The notes beneath the pieces are model-generated. The model was given only the letters and a program-made list of their open reading frames with translations. It was not told where the DNA came from and made no database searches. From NCBI RefSeq assembly GCF_018881835.1, contig NZ_JACVPO010000001.1, forward strand, positions 744,001 through 808,000: 64,000 nucleotides of DNA, given 5' to 3'. Of this stretch, positions 52,108 to 61,931 are shown in pieces. Each line of letters starts with the position of its first letter. The first letter of the stretch is position 1. The DNA comes from Polynucleobacter hallstattensis. GTDB lineage: Bacteria > Pseudomonadota > Gammaproteobacteria > Burkholderiales > Burkholderiaceae. Both the position numbers and the translations under genes were made by a program.

Positions 52108-55100
52108 TCAGTTGCGCTCCATGTCAATGTCAATACCCAACGAGCGGATTTCTTTTACCAGCACGTTGAAGGATTCGGGCATGCCAGCATCAATTGTGTG
52201 CTCGCCCTTGACGATGTTTTCGTAAACCTTGGTACGGCCTGCGACGTCATCGGACTTCACTGTCAGCATTTCCTGCAAGACATATGAAGCACCGTATGCT
52301 TCGAGGGCCCAAACTTCCATCTCACCAAAGCGCTGACCACCAAACTGGGCTTTACCGCCCAGTGGCTGTTGCGTTACTAACGAGTAAGGTCCAGTTGAAC
52401 GTGCATGCATCTTGTCATCGACCAAATGGTGGAGTTTCAAGACGTGCATTACACCAACAGTTACAGGACGCTCAAACTGATCGCCAGTACGGCCGTCGCA
52501 CAAAATCATTTGCTGACGCGAAGGCGTCATCTTCAAAGAAGTAGCCACTTCTTCTGGATAAGCCAACTCGAGCATACGTCCGATCTCTGCTTCAGTTGCA
52601 CCGTCAAACACTGGAGTAGCGAATGGCAAGCCTTGGCGTAAATTCTCAGCCAAAACATTGATCTGCTCATCCGTGAAGTTATCGATATCTTCGATACGAC
52701 CGGTTTCGTTGTAAAGCTGCTTCATGAACTTACGGAGTTCAGCTTGTTTAGCCTGTTGACGAACCATCTCATCAATACGCTTACCAATACCTTGAGCCGC
52801 CCAACCTAAGTGGGTTTCCAAGATCTGACCTACGTTCATACGGGAAGGAACTCCCAATGGGTTCAAGACGATGTCAACAGGGCGTCCGTCGGCCATAAAT
52901 GGCATGTCTTCTGCTGGAGCGATTTTAGAAACCACACCCTTATTACCGTGACGACCAGCCATCTTGTCGCCAGGCTGTAAGCGACGCTTCACTGCCAAGT
53001 ACACCTTCACCATCTTCGTTACGCCAGGCTGCAAATCATCGCCCTGAGTAAGCTTGGTGCGCTTCTCTTCGAAGGCCTCATCAAACTGCTTACGCTTCGC
53101 TTCGATAGAAGATTTGATTGCTTCAACTTGTGAGGCAACTTCATCATCAGCTGGACGAACATCAAACCAATGGTATTTGTCTAAGTCAGCAAGGTATTCC
53201 TTGTCGATCTTAGTACCTTTAGCTAATTTCTTAGGGCCGCCGTTAGCAACTTTGCCAATCAAGAGCTTTTCTAAACGCATGAAGGCGTCACCTTCAACGA
53301 TACGCAACTGGTCGTTTAAGTCCAGACGGTAGCGTTGTAACTCTTCTTGAATAATTGCCTGTGCACGTGCATCACGCTCAATACCTTCACGGGTGAAGAC
53401 TTGAACATCAATAACCGTACCGATCATCCCAGATGGAACGCGCAAAGAAGTATCTTTAACGTCAGATGCTTTTTCACCGAAGATCGCACGCAGTAACTTC
53501 TCTTCCGGAGTGAGAGTAGTCTCGCCCTTTGGAGTGACCTTACCAACCAATACGTCGCCGGCTTCAACTTCAGCACCGATGTAAACAATACCGCTCTCGT
53601 CCAAACGGGAGAGTTGTGACTCAGCCAAGTTGGAGATATCACGTGTAATTTCTTCTGAACCCAACTTGGTATCACGAGCAACAACCGACAACTCTTCAAT
53701 ATGAATAGAGGTGTAACGGTCATCAGCAACAACCTTCTCAGAGATCAAGATTGAATCTTCGAAGTTGTAACCGTTCCATGGCATAAATGCCACAGTCATG
53801 TTTTGACCCAAGGCCAACTCACCTAAGTCGGTAGATGCACCGTCAGCAACTACGTCGCCACGGGCTACACGATCACCAGCCTGAACGATAGGACGTTGGT
53901 TGATGTTGGTGTTTTGGTTTGAACGGGTGTACTTGATGAGGTTATAAATATCCACACCAACTTCACCAGCCGCTGTCTCATCATCGTTAACACGAATCAC
54001 GACACGGTTTGCGTCAACATAGTCAACAATACCGCCGCGGGAAGCCAAAATAACAGTACCTGAGTCAACCGCAACAATGCGCTCTAAACCGGTACCAACC
54101 AATGGCTTATCTGGACGCAAGCAAGGAACTGCTTGACGTTGCATATTCGCACCCATCAACGCACGGTTCGCATCATCGTGCTCCAAGAATGGAACCAATG
54201 AAGCAGCAGCAGAAACGATCTGGCTCGGAGCAACGTCAATGAAATCGATGCGCTCTGGGCTAACCATCATGGTCTCACCAGCTTGACGCGCTGAAACCAA
54301 TTCATCGGCTAACTTGCCACTCTTGTCGATCGTTGCATTTGCCTGAGCAATGACGTACTTCGCTTCTTCAATCGCAGAGAGGTAAACAACTTCATCGCTT
54401 ACCTTGCTATTAGCAACTTTACGGTATGGCGTTTCCAAGAAACCATGCTCATTCAAACGCGCAAACAACGCGAGTGAGTTGATCAGACCAATGTTTGGTC
54501 CTTCTGGAGTTTCAATTGGGCAAACACGTCCGTAGTGAGTTGGATGCACATCGCGCACTTCGAAACCTGCACGCTCGCGTGTCAAACCACCAGGTCCCAA
54601 TGCAGAAATACGACGCTTGTGCGTGATCTCTGACAATGGGTTTGTTTGGTCCATAAACTGGGATAACTGTGAAGAACCAAAGAACTCACGAATCGCTGAA
54701 GAGATTGGCTTGCTGTTAATCAAGTCATGCGGCATGAGGTTTTCTGTTTCGGCTTGGCCGAGACGTTCTTTAACCGCACGCTCAACACGTGACAAACCTG
54801 CACGGAATTGATTCTCTGCCAACTCACCAACGCAACGTACACGACGATTACCTAAGTGGTCGATGTCATCGACCTCGCCTTTGCCGTTACGCAAGTCAAC
54901 CAAAGACTTGATGGTGTCGAGGATATCTTCATCCGACAAAACCATTTTGCCTTCCATCTCAGAGCGGCCAAGACGGCTGTTAACTTTCATACGGCCAACG
55001 CGTGATAAATCGTAGCTATCTTCGTTGTAGAACAAGCGCTGGAACAAAGCTTCAACAGCATCTTCTGTTGGAGGCTCGCCAGGTCGCATCATGCGATAGA

Positions 55101-56208
55101 TGGCAATACGAGCAGCCATTTGATCTGCAGTTTCGTCAGTACGCAATGTCTGTGAAATGTAGGCACCAGAATCCAAATCATTGGTGTAGATGGTTTCCAT
55201 TTGCTTAATACCTGCATCGCGCAATGTGGCCAACAACTCTTCAGTAATTTCATCATTAGCGTAAGCCAAGATTTCACCAGAGTCTGGATCAATGATGTTG
55301 CGTGCAACTACACGGCCAACTAAGTAATCATCCGGAACAACGATGTTTTTTGTCTTGGCAGCTTCGAGTTCACGAATATGTTTTGCATTAATACGCTTGT
55401 CTTTTTGAATGACGACTAAGCCATTTTTGTCAAGCACATCAAAGTTAGCCATTTGACCACGCAAACGCTCTGGAACAAATTCCATTGAGGCGCCATTTGC
55501 GCTCAATGCAAAATGATCAAAGTTAAAGAAGTTTGCAAGAATCTGTTCGTTGTTTAAACCAATTGCTTTGAGCAAAATGGTGACAGGCATCTTACGACGA
55601 CGGTCAACGCGGAAATACAGAATATCTTTTGGATCAAACTCGAAATCGAGCCATGAACCACGGTAAGGAATGATGCGTGCTGAGAACAGCAACTTACCTG
55701 AGCTGTGTGTCTTACCCTTATCGTGTTCGAAGAACACGCCTGGGGAACGATGTAACTGAGAAACGATAACGCGCTCAGTGCCGTTGATAACAAAAGAGCC
55801 GTTATCTGTCATGAGTGGAATTTCACCCATGTAAACTTCGCTCTCTTTTACCTCTTTAACCTTAGTAGGTGCTTCGCGATCATAAATAATCAAGCGAACT
55901 TTTGCACGTAAGGCGGAGTGGTATGTGTAACCACGCTGTTGACATTCTTTAACGTCAAACGGCGGCTGTGACAACTGGTATGACACGTATTCCATACGTG
56001 CGTAGCCATTGTTAGACACAATTGGGAATGCTGATGTAAAGGCAGCTTGAAGTCCCTCTGTAAGACGAGACATTGCTGGCTTTTCAGCCTGTAAAAATTT
56101 AGCGTAGGATTCCAGCTGCGTTGCGATCAGGTATGGAACCTGATGATTATTTACTCGCTTAGCAAAGCTTTTACGGACTCGCTTGCGTTCGGTGAAGCTG
56201 TAGTTCAT
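52108..56208 (-). CDS. rpoB: RNA polymerase subunit beta
   Basis: Catalytic-core subunit, 1366 residues from the ATG at 56208 (CGGAG 5-6 nt upstream; [18 protein letters not shown]). The rifampicin-binding cluster [20 protein letters not shown] and ISALGPGGL carries the sensitive-type Asp, His and Ser residues. The C-terminal [24 protein letters not shown] is standard. The frame runs on to 56265, but that part falls in the structured intergenic region. Confidence 0.99.
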   Translation of the reverse strand: MNYSFTERKRVRKSFAKRVNNHQVPYLIATQLESYAKFLQAEKPAMSRLTEGLQAAFTSAFPIVSNNGYARMEYVSYQLSQPPFDVKECQQRGYTYHSALRAKVRLIIYDREAPTKVKEVKESEVYMGEIPLMTDNGSFVINGTERVIVSQLHRSPGVFFEHDKGKTHSSGKLLFSARIIPYRGSWLDFEFDPKDILYFRVDRRRKMPVTILLKAIGLNNEQILANFFNFDHFALSANGASMEFVPERLRGQMANFDVLDKNGLVVIQKDKRINAKHIRELEAAKTKNIVVPDDYLVGRVVARNIIDPDSGEILAYANDEITEELLATLRDAGIKQMETIYTNDLDSGAYISQTLRTDETADQMAARIAIYRMMRPGEPPTEDAVEALFQRLFYNEDSYDLSRVGRMKVNSRLGRSEMEGKMVLSDEDILDTIKSLVDLRNGKGEVDDIDHLGNRRVRCVGELAENQFRAGLSRVERAVKERLGQAETENLMPHDLINSKPISSAIREFFGSSQLSQFMDQTNPLSEITHKRRISALGPGGLTRERAGFEVRDVHPTHYGRVCPIETPEGPNIGLINSLALFARLNEHGFLETPYRKVANSKVSDEVVYLSAIEEAKYVIAQANATIDKSGKLADELVSARQAGETMMVSPERIDFIDVAPSQIVSAAASLVPFLEHDDANRALMGANMQRQAVPCLRPDKPLVGTGLERIVAVDSGTVILASRGGIVDYVDANRVVIRVNDDETAAGEVGVDIYNLIKYTRSNQNTNINQRPIVQAGDRVARGDVVADGASTDLGELALGQNMTVAFMPWNGYNFEDSILISEKVVADDRYTSIHIEELSVVARDTKLGSEEITRDISNLAESQLSRLDESGIVYIGAEVEAGDVLVGKVTPKGETTLTPEEKLLRAIFGEKASDVKDTSLRVPSGMIGTVIDVQVFTREGIERDARAQAIIQEELQRYRLDLNDQLRIVEGDAFMRLEKLLIGKVANGGPKKLAKGTKIDKEYLADLDKYHWFDVRPADDEVASQVEAIKSSIEAKRKQFDEAFEEKRTKLTQGDDLQPGVTKMVKVYLAVKRRLQPGDKMAGRHGNKGVVSKIAPAEDMPFMADGRPVDIVLNPLGVPSRMNVGQILETHLGWAAQGIGKRIDEMVRQQAKQAELRKFMKQLYNETGRIEDIDNFTDEQINVLAENLRQGLPFATPVFDGATEAEIGRMLELAYPEEVATSLKMTPSRQQMILCDGRTGDQFERPVTVGVMHVLKLHHLVDDKMHARSTGPYSLVTQQPLGGKAQFGGQRFGEMEVWALEAYGASYVLQEMLTVKSDDVAGRTKVYENIVKGEHTIDAGMPESFNVLVKEIRSLGIDIDMERN

Positions 56209-56434
56209 TTCATCTCCGAATTCAGCGACTGTACAAAGATTTGGCGATTGGCCACTACCAATCACTGGCGGACAACACTAAATCGAAAGATCCAGTGTCC
56301 GACCAAACTTGCATTCTGCAGTCGTATCAGAAGGCAAACCCGATTTCAATCAGAAATGAAATCGGGTTTGACCACTAATGGTCAAACCCAACAGGGCTAG
56401 CACCCCTTTTTGAGGGGCACTAACTGAGTTTGTA
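56209..56434 (-). promoter_or_regulatory. Structured rplL-rpoB intergenic region
   Basis: A 226-bp gap containing, in transcription order, a small CCCCT/AGGGG hairpin (56403-56417), a perfect 11-bp hairpin (56364-56389) and a perfect 13-bp hairpin (56336-56369). The last two share six bases and cannot form together. In E. coli this gap holds an attenuator and an RNase III site that set the ratio of L7/L12 to RNA polymerase, and the layout here suggests the same purpose. No T run follows the hairpins. Confidence 0.65.
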
Positions 56435-56809
56435 TTACTTGAGTTCTGCTTTAGCGCCAGCTTCTTCAAGCTTCTTCTTAGCTTCTTCAGCTGTCTTCTT
56501 ATCAACAGCTTCTTTGATTGGCTTTGGTGCACCATCAACTAAGTCTTTAGCTTCTTTCAAGCCAAGGCCAGTGATTTCGCGAACAGCCTTAATTACTGAA
56601 ACTTTGTTTGCGCCAGCTTCGAGCAAGTTAACAGTAAATTCTGTTTGCTCTTCAGCAGCAGCGCCACCAGCAGCGCCAGCAGGACCAGCAACAGCCATCG
56701 CTGCAGCTGAAACGCCAAACTTCTCTTCGAACGCCTTAACCAAGTCGTTCAAATCCATTACGGACATGCTACCTACTGCATCAATGATTTCTTCTTTGGT
56801 AATCGCCAT
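56435..56809 (-). CDS. rplL: 50S ribosomal protein L7/L12
   Basis: Stalk protein present in several copies per ribosome, recruiting translation GTPases. The 124 residues comprise the N-terminal dimerisation domain ([21 protein letters not shown]), an Ala/Gly-rich hinge ([15 protein letters not shown]) and the C-terminal domain with [28 protein letters not shown]. It lies 34 bp after rplJ. Confidence 0.99.
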
Positions 56810-56843
56810 TTTTAGCTCCTAATACTTAATAGTTAATCTGCGC

Positions 56844-57482
56844 TTATTCAGCGGCAGGGGTTTGCGGTGTTTCTGTTCCAGCTTCTGGGGCTGCGGCTGC
56901 AGGCTCAGCAGCTGCCTCTGGAGCGGCGGCTTCAGCAACTACTTCTGCTGGGGCTGCTGCTTCAACTGCAGGTGCTGCAACTGGAGCAGGTGCTCCGGCT
57001 GATTTTTGCGCTGCTACTGCGCCCAATACGCGAGCCATTGCAGAAACTGGGGCCAACATCACGCCCAACAACTGAGATAACAACTCGTCGCGGCTTGGAA
57101 TAGACGCGAGGGATTTAACGCCCGCTACGTCCAACAACTTGCCGTTATATAAGCCAGCAGTAATGACTAGCTTGTCTTGAGTCTTAGCAAAGTTCTGCAA
57201 TACTTTTGCTGAAGCAATCGGATCAGCAGAAATGCCGTAGATCAAGGGGCCAACCATCGAATCAGCAAGAGGCTCAAACTGTGTGCCTTGTGCAGCACGG
57301 CGTGCCAATGTGTTCTTCAAAACGCGAAGATATACACCTTGGTCACGTGCGCTAGCACGTAGCTTTGTCAACTGCTCTACTGGAATACCACGGTATTCAG
57401 CGAGCACGACCGTTTGAGCTCCAGCCAATTGAGCGCCGACATCAGCAACAATCGCTTTTTTGTCTTGTACATTCAAAGGCAC
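56844..57482 (-). CDS. rplJ: 50S ribosomal protein L10 with Ala/Pro/Glu-rich C-terminal extension
   Basis: Base of the L7/L12 stalk and, in E. coli, translational repressor of rplJL. The start is GTG at 57482 with AGGAG 7 nt upstream. Residues 1-160 are a normal L10 ([37 protein letters not shown], ending AAQK). Residues 162-212 form a 50-residue tail of Ala, Pro and Glu without any Lys or Arg. E. coli L10 ends near residue 165. The tail follows the helix that binds L7/L12, so it may be a flexible add-on. An intrinsic-terminator-like hairpin lies just before the ribosome-binding site. Confidence 0.98.
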   Translation of the reverse strand: MPLNVQDKKAIVADVGAQLAGAQTVVLAEYRGIPVEQLTKLRASARDQGVYLRVLKNTLARRAAQGTQFEPLADSMVGPLIYGISADPIASAKVLQNFAKTQDKLVITAGLYNGKLLDVAGVKSLASIPSRDELLSQLLGVMLAPVSAMARVLGAVAAQKSAGAPAPVAAPAVEAAAPAEVVAEAAAPEAAAEPAAAAPEAGTETPQTPAAE

Positions 57483-57717
57483 GGTTTAACTCCTAAAAAA
57501 CCAACTGTTACCAGTTGGGGTTACACACCAGCGTCTGATCATTTGTCACAAGAAAATCTTGTGAAATCTTTTCAGGGTCGCCATCTGCGCTGGCTATTAC
57601 TTTCGTAACGATTAAGAATTACTTCTGAGTAAGCAAATAATTCACCAACGGTCTTTGATGTTCGACTCTCACTCAAAGAGCAGGAGTCGACCCAAAGTTC
57701 TTTTTGCTACAAACGGA
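57483..57717 (-). promoter_or_regulatory. rplJ (L10) leader
   Basis: A 235-bp untranslated leader between rplA and rplJ, where E. coli has the L10-binding leader. Seen on the minus strand from its start are TCGACTC/GAGTCGA arms (57662-57690), an overlapping alternative CTTTGA/TCAAAG pairing (57653-57678), a perfect 8-bp TCACAAGA/TCTTGTGA hairpin (57546-57564), outer complementary CAGCG/CGCTG segments around it, and finally a terminator-like hairpin. No clear promoter was found. Confidence 0.6.
57495..57518 (-). terminator. Attenuator-like hairpin with T6 before the rplJ ribosome-binding site
   Basis: Minus strand CCAACTG, loop GTAA, CAGTTGG, then TTTTTT, immediately followed by AGGAG and the rplJ GTG. 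The 7-bp stem with a GNRA loop and T6 has the form of an intrinsic terminator placed 13 bp before the gene. It would reduce read-through from rplKA into rplJL-rpoBC unless prevented. Confidence 0.6.
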
Positions 57718-58419
57718 TTACTGCGCCGCTTGTATCGATGCTTGGTCTACACGTACGCCAGCACCCATCGTGCTGCTTACGGCAACCTTCTTTAAATAAA
57801 TACCCTTAGATGCAGGTGGCTTAGCTTTGTTCAAAGCCTCAAGCAATGCGAGCAAGTTAGATTTCAATGCAGCTGGCTCAAATGAACGACGGCCAATACT
57901 TGCGTGCACGATACCGGCTTTGTCCACACGGAATTGCACTTGACCTGCTTTTGCATTCTTCACTGCAGTAGCAACGTCAGGAGTAACAGTTCCTACTTTT
58001 GGATTCGGCATCAAACCACGTGGGCCCAATACTTGACCCAAAGTACCAACGATCTTCATTGTGTCTGGAGAGGCGATCAAAATATCGAAATCGATTTTGC
58101 CGCCTTTAATTTGGTCAGCCAGCTCTTCCATGCCAACGATCTCGGCACCAGCTGCCTTAGCTTGTTCAGCTTTTTCGCCTTGTGCAAATACCGCCACACG
58201 AACATGCTTACCTGTACCAGCTGGGAGCACAACAGCGCCACGCACAACTTGGTCAGATTTCTTCGCATCAATACCCAACTGAACTGCAACATCGATAGAC
58301 TCATCGAACTTAGCAGTTGCACACTCTTTAACAAGGTTCAGCGCATCTTCCAATGCATAAAACTTATTGCGATCTACTTTAGATTCGATCGCTTTTAAAC
58401 GCTTAGATAACTTAGTCAT
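57718..58419 (-). CDS. rplA: 50S ribosomal protein L1
   Basis: L1-stalk protein that moves E-site tRNA; in E. coli it represses rplKA translation. The 233 residues include [54 protein letters not shown] and [18 protein letters not shown]. It lies 2 bp after rplK and 235 bp before rplJ. Confidence 0.99.
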   Translation of the reverse strand: MTKLSKRLKAIESKVDRNKFYALEDALNLVKECATAKFDESIDVAVQLGIDAKKSDQVVRGAVVLPAGTGKHVRVAVFAQGEKAEQAKAAGAEIVGMEELADQIKGGKIDFDILIASPDTMKIVGTLGQVLGPRGLMPNPKVGTVTPDVATAVKNAKAGQVQFRVDKAGIVHASIGRRSFEPAALKSNLLALLEALNKAKPPASKGIYLKKVAVSSTMGAGVRVDQASIQAAQ

Positions 58420-58421
58420 GA

Positions 58422-58853
58422 TTAGAGGCCTTCCACTGTGATGCCCATTGAACGGGCGCTACCAGCGATTGTTCTTACAGCAGCATCCATATCAGCAGCT
58501 GTCAAATCTGGCATTTTTGCTTTAGCAATTTCTTCTGCTTGAGCACGTGTAATTTTTCCTACCTTATCGGTATGTGGGCGTGGTGATCCTTTTTCGATCT
58601 TCGCAGCCTTTTTAATCATGATGGTCGCTGGAGGCGTCTTCATGATGAATGTGAAGCTCTTGTCAGCAAACGCTGTAATCACGACTGGAATTGGCAGGCC
58701 AGGTTCCATGCTCTGAGTTTGAGCATTAAACGCCTTACAAAACTCCATAATATTGAGGCCGCGTTGACCCAATGCTGGACCTACGGGAGGTGATGGATTT
58801 GCTTTACCTGCAGGGATCTGCAGCTTGATAAAGCCAATGATCTTCTTTGCCAT
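58422..58853 (-). CDS. rplK: 50S ribosomal protein L11
   Basis: GTPase-centre protein, 143 residues, with the Pro-rich N-domain [34 protein letters not shown] and the RNA-binding C-domain ([36 protein letters not shown]). The 155-bp gap between nusG and rplK holds a short CCTAA/TTAGG hairpin close to the start codon (about 58874-58888) and no promoter I would defend. Confidence 0.99.
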   Translation of the reverse strand: MAKKIIGFIKLQIPAGKANPSPPVGPALGQRGLNIMEFCKAFNAQTQSMEPGLPIPVVITAFADKSFTFIMKTPPATIMIKKAAKIEKGSPRPHTDKVGKITRAQAEEIAKAKMPDLTAADMDAAVRTIAGSARSMGITVEGL

Positions 58854-59008
58854 TGATTGCTCCTAAAAGCGCGCCTAACCTCATTAGGTAAGACCGCTGT
58901 TGAGTAAACGCTTCACTAGTTTTTGGCTTTCTAGATCCGCTCCTCGGTTATTACTAACCACTTAATGCAACTACTTTTTGATACAAACACCCTTAAATTG
59001 GGTATTTT

Positions 59009-59581
59009 TTACATCTTTTCTACCTGGCCGAACTCCAGCTCAACTGGGGTACCGCGGCCAAAAATTGTAACAGAAACGCGCAATCTTGACTTCTCATAGT
59101 TCACTTCTTCAATATTGCCGTTGAAGTCAACAAATGGACCTTCTTTAACTCGCACGATCTCGCCGACCTCAAATAAGGTCTTAGGCTTAGGCTTATCTAC
59201 CCCAGCCTGCATTTGATCCATGATTTTGGATACTTCTGCCGTTGAAATCGGGCTTGGGCGATTACGAACACCGCCAACGAAACCAGTTACTTTTGGCGTG
59301 TTTTTCACCAAATGCCAGCTTTCGTCCGTCATTTCCATCTCAATCAAGACATATCCTGGAAAGAAACGGCGCTCAGATACAGATTTTGCACCTGACTTGA
59401 TTTCTACAACCTCTTCGGATGGAACCAAGATACGGCCAAATTTTTCTGGCATACCAGAACGAGCAATACGCTCTTCTAAGCCTCTTTTAACGCTTTTTTC
59501 CATGCCTGAATAAGCATGAATAACATACCAGCGCATATTGCCAGTAGCTTGTGGGTTTGAGACTAACTCAGCATCAATCAT
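59009..59581 (-). CDS. nusG: Transcription termination/antitermination factor NusG
   Basis: Binds RNA polymerase and couples it to Rho or to S10. The 190 residues have an NGN domain ([23 protein letters not shown], then [12 protein letters not shown]) and a C-terminal KOW domain ([22 protein letters not shown]). The first Met at 59581 has GAG-containing purines upstream. A second Met at 59536 (MRWYV) lacks a Shine-Dalgarno, so I keep the longer form with a 15-residue lead. It lies 7 bp after secE. Confidence 0.98.
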   Translation of the reverse strand: MIDAELVSNPQATGNMRWYVIHAYSGMEKSVKRGLEERIARSGMPEKFGRILVPSEEVVEIKSGAKSVSERRFFPGYVLIEMEMTDESWHLVKNTPKVTGFVGGVRNRPSPISTAEVSKIMDQMQAGVDKPKPKTLFEVGEIVRVKEGPFVDFNGNIEEVNYEKSRLRVSVTIFGRGTPVELEFGQVEKM

Positions 59582-59588
59582 TTTTTAC

Positions 59589-59966
59589 TCACTTCCAGCC
59601 CAAAAAGACTGAAAAAACTAGCCATTCAATTAATTTGTCTGCAAGCCATAAAAACAAGGACATGATCACGACAAAGCCAAATACGACTAGAGTCATTTGA
59701 GTCGTCTCTTTGCGAGTCGGCCAAACAACCTTTTTTACCTCATACCAAGAATCTTTAGCGTAGGCGATAAAACGACGCCCATCTGCTGACATCGCCACAA
59801 TCAAAACTGCAGCTGCTATGCCGCCAAACAAAACAGCTAAACGGATCAATAAAGATTGATCCGCCAACGTGTAGTAAAGAACTAACGCTGCAACGACGAT
59901 TAAAGCAGCGAGTCCGGAGACCCAGCTGCTCTTTTCTTCAGAGTGACTTGCTGTTTGTTGAGACAT
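59589..59966 (-). CDS. secE: Protein translocase subunit SecE
   Basis: Essential clamp subunit of the SecYEG channel. The 125-residue three-helix type has membrane segments near residues 16-33 and 38-58 plus the conserved C-terminal one (about 93-115), preceded by the amphipathic WYEVKKVVWPTRKETTQMT motif. Its order with nusG and the tRNA-Trp just upstream is typical. Confidence 0.97.
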   Translation of the reverse strand: MSQQTASHSEEKSSWVSGLAALIVVAALVLYYTLADQSLLIRLAVLFGGIAAAVLIVAMSADGRRFIAYAKDSWYEVKKVVWPTRKETTQMTLVVFGFVVIMSLFLWLADKLIEWLVFSVFLGWK

Positions 59967-59986
59967 ATAACTTTCAGTTTAAATCG

Positions 59987-60062
59987 TGGCAGGGGCGGAG
60001 GGCATCGAACCCCCAACCTTTGGTTTTGGAGACCAACGCTCTGCCAATTGAGCTACACCCCT
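59987..60062 (-). tRNA. tRNA-Trp (anticodon CCA)
   Basis: Minus strand folds as a cloverleaf: acceptor AGGGGTG at the 5' end, D-arm AGCTCAATTGGCAGAGC, anticodon loop CTCCAAA, T-arm GGGTTCGATGCC-like and an encoded 3' CCA. It lies 12 bp downstream of tuf copy 2 and 20 bp upstream of secE, so it is probably excised from a tuf-secE transcript. Confidence 0.95.
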
Positions 60063-60074
60063 TTATTAAATCTA

Positions 60075-61265
60075 TTAAGCCAAAATCTTAGCAACCACAC
60101 CGGCGCCAACAGTACGGCCACCTTCACGGATCGCAAAACGCAAACCTTCTTCCATCGCGATAGGCGCAATGAGTTTGACGGTAATGGTTACGTTATCACC
60201 AGGCATGACCATTTCTTTGTCTTTTGGCAACTCGATTGAACCCGTTACGTCCGTAGTACGGAAGTAAAACTGTGGACGATAGTTGTTAAAGAATGGCGTA
60301 TGACGGCCACCTTCATCTTTACCCAAGATATAAACCTCGGCTGTAAAGTGAGTATGTGGGGTGATTGAACCTGGCTTAGCCAATACTTGGCCGCGCTCAA
60401 CTTCTTCACGTTTTGTACCGCGTAACAAGATACCCACGTTATCGCCTGCTTGACCTTGGTCGAGCAATTTGCGGAACATTTCAACACCAGTACAAGTTGT
60501 CTTGAGGGTTGGCTTGATACCAATGATTTCAATCTCTTCGCCAACCTTCACGATACCGCGCTCGATACGGCCTGTAACAACCGTACCGCGACCGGAGATA
60601 GAGAACACGTCCTCTACTGGCATCAAGAACGCACCATCAATCGCACGCTCTGGTGTTGGGATGTAGGTATCAAGTGCATCAGCTAATTTCATGATGGCTT
60701 CTTTACCCAATGGGCCTTCGTCGCCTTCAAGTGCTAACTTAGCAGAACCTTGAACGATTGGTGTGTCATCACCTGGGAAGTCGTACTTAGATAAAAGCTC
60801 ACGAACTTCCATTTCAACTAACTCTAACAATTCAGCGTCATCTACCATGTCGCACTTGTTCAAAAATACGATGATGTAGGGAACACCTACTTGGCGTGCC
60901 AAGAGGATGTGCTCACGAGTTTGAGGCATTGGGCCATCAGCTGCAGAGCAAACCAAAATAGCGCCGTCCATCTGAGCAGCGCCAGTAATCATGTTCTTTA
61001 CGTAGTCAGCATGTCCTGGGCAATCCACGTGTGCATAGTGACGATTTGCAGTCTCATACTCCACGTGTGCAGTATTAATCGTAATACCACGTGCTTTTTC
61101 TTCTGGAGCAGCATCGATCTGATCATATGCTTTTGCTTCGCCACCAAATTGCTTAGAAAGCACAGTTGCAATTGCTGCTGTCAATGTGGTTTTACCGTGG
61201 TCAACGTGACCAATGGTGCCAACGTTTACGTGCGGTTTTGTCCGCTCAAACTTTTCTTTTGCCAT
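60075..61265 (-). CDS. tuf: Elongation factor Tu (copy in the tRNA-tuf operon)
   Basis: Second copy of EF-Tu, 396 residues, identical in protein to 43295-44485. This is the tufB-type context: tRNA-Tyr, tRNA-Gly and tRNA-Thr upstream, tRNA-Trp, secE and nusG downstream. Two dispersed tuf genes kept identical by gene conversion are well known in proteobacteria. The leader shared with the other copy extends 14 bp upstream of the ATG, then diverges. Confidence 0.99.
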   Translation of the reverse strand: MAKEKFERTKPHVNVGTIGHVDHGKTTLTAAIATVLSKQFGGEAKAYDQIDAAPEEKARGITINTAHVEYETANRHYAHVDCPGHADYVKNMITGAAQMDGAILVCSAADGPMPQTREHILLARQVGVPYIIVFLNKCDMVDDAELLELVEMEVRELLSKYDFPGDDTPIVQGSAKLALEGDEGPLGKEAIMKLADALDTYIPTPERAIDGAFLMPVEDVFSISGRGTVVTGRIERGIVKVGEEIEIIGIKPTLKTTCTGVEMFRKLLDQGQAGDNVGILLRGTKREEVERGQVLAKPGSITPHTHFTAEVYILGKDEGGRHTPFFNNYRPQFYFRTTDVTGSIELPKDKEMVMPGDNVTITVKLIAPIAMEEGLRFAIREGGRTVGAGVVAKILA

Positions 61266-61279
61266 TTTTTGTCTGCCTT
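60075..61279. repeat. 1.2-kb direct repeat, tuf copy 2
   Basis: Partner of 43295-44499 in the same orientation. Homology begins exactly at the stop codon and ends 14 bp before the ATG, so the conserved tract is the gene plus its ribosome-binding site and nothing more. Confidence 0.9.
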
Positions 61280-61332
61280 TAGTTAACTCTTAAACCAACA
61301 CACGAAATTAAATTTAATTACTACACAAGCCA

Positions 61333-61407
<75 letters not shown>

Positions 61408-61428
61408 AAATACAAATACTATTAAAAC

Positions 61429-61502
61429 TGGAGCGGGATAAGAGAATCGAACTCTTGACCGAAGATTGGAAATCTGCTGTTTTACCATTAAACTAATCCC
61501 GC
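61429..61502 (-). tRNA. tRNA-Gly (anticodon TCC)
   Basis: Minus strand: acceptor GCGGGAT pairs with ATCCCGC, D-arm GTTTAATGGTAAAAC, anticodon loop TTTCCAA, T-loop TTCGATT and an encoded CCA. It reads GGA/GGG codons and sits 21 bp upstream of tRNA-Thr. Confidence 0.96.
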
Positions 61503-61509
61503 ACATCTC

Positions 61510-61594
61510 TGGTGGAGGGGGTAGGATTCGAACCTACGTAGGCATAGCCAACAGATTTACAGTCTGCCTCCTTTAGCCGCTCGGACACCCCTCC
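61510..61594 (-). tRNA. tRNA-Tyr (anticodon GTA)
   Basis: An 85-nt class II tRNA with a long variable arm. Minus strand: acceptor GGAGGGG pairs with CCCCTCC, anticodon loop CTGTAAA, T-loop TTCGAAT and an encoded CCA. First gene of the tRNA-tuf operon, 11 bp after a TTGACA promoter. Confidence 0.96.
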
Positions 61595-61605
61595 GCGAAC
61601 CCAAT

Positions 61606-61634
61606 ATTCTGACTCCTAATGGAGTTATTGTCAA
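61606..61634 (-). promoter_or_regulatory. Promoter of the tRNA-Tyr/Gly/Thr-tuf operon
   Basis: Minus-strand -35 is a perfect TTGACA (61629-61634) and the -10 is CAGAAT (61606-61611), with a 17-bp spacer that contains a small ACTCC/GGAGT palindrome. Transcription should start only a few bases before the mature tRNA-Tyr 5' end. It lies just past the rrn terminator. Confidence 0.6.
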
Positions 61635-61663
61635 TCTCTTAAACCTCAAAACGCTTTGCACAA

Positions 61664-61696
61664 GTAAAAACGCCCAGACCTAAGAGGGTCTGGGCG
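61664..61696 (-). terminator. rRNA operon terminator
   Basis: Minus strand CGCCCAGACC, 6-nt loop, GGTCTGGGCG, then TTTTTAC. A perfect 10-bp GC-rich stem with T5, 10 bp after the 5S gene. Confidence 0.93.
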
Positions 61697-61705
61697 TCGC
61701 ATTGG

Positions 61706-61822
61706 TGCCCGGCAGTTACCTACTTTCACACGGGTAATCCGCACTATCATCGGCGTAAAGTCGTTTCACTGTCCTGTTCGGGATGGGAAGGAGTGGTTCC
61801 AACTTGCTATGGTCACCGGGCG
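61706..61822 (-). rRNA. rrf: 5S ribosomal RNA
   Basis: 117 nt on the minus strand, starting CGCCCGGTGACCATAGC and ending GGTAACTGCCGGGCA. The terminal helix GCCCGG/CCGGGC and the conserved CCGAAC of loop C (in CATCCCGAACAGG) are visible. Boundaries are set from the terminal helix and may be off by 1-3 nt. The 109-bp spacer to 23S carries a GAGTTG/CAACTC processing-type stem. Confidence 0.95.
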
Positions 61823-61931
61823 TAGAGGGTCGAGTTGCTGATAATTCATCAACAACTCTATTTGAGTAAGCATGTAATTAAGGATGCAGATTAAATCTGG
61901 CAAACATCCAACACAATAGTGCTGGTTATAG

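Noticed and set aside
56209..56265. Upstream extension of rpoB
   Set aside because: The conserved [10 protein letters not shown] start at 56208 is preceded by CGGAG; the extra 19 codons fall in the structured intergenic region.
58854..59008. Possible promoter in the nusG-rplK gap (TTGCAT and TTGTAT hexamers)
   Set aside because: No -10 at an acceptable spacing; only weak partial matches.
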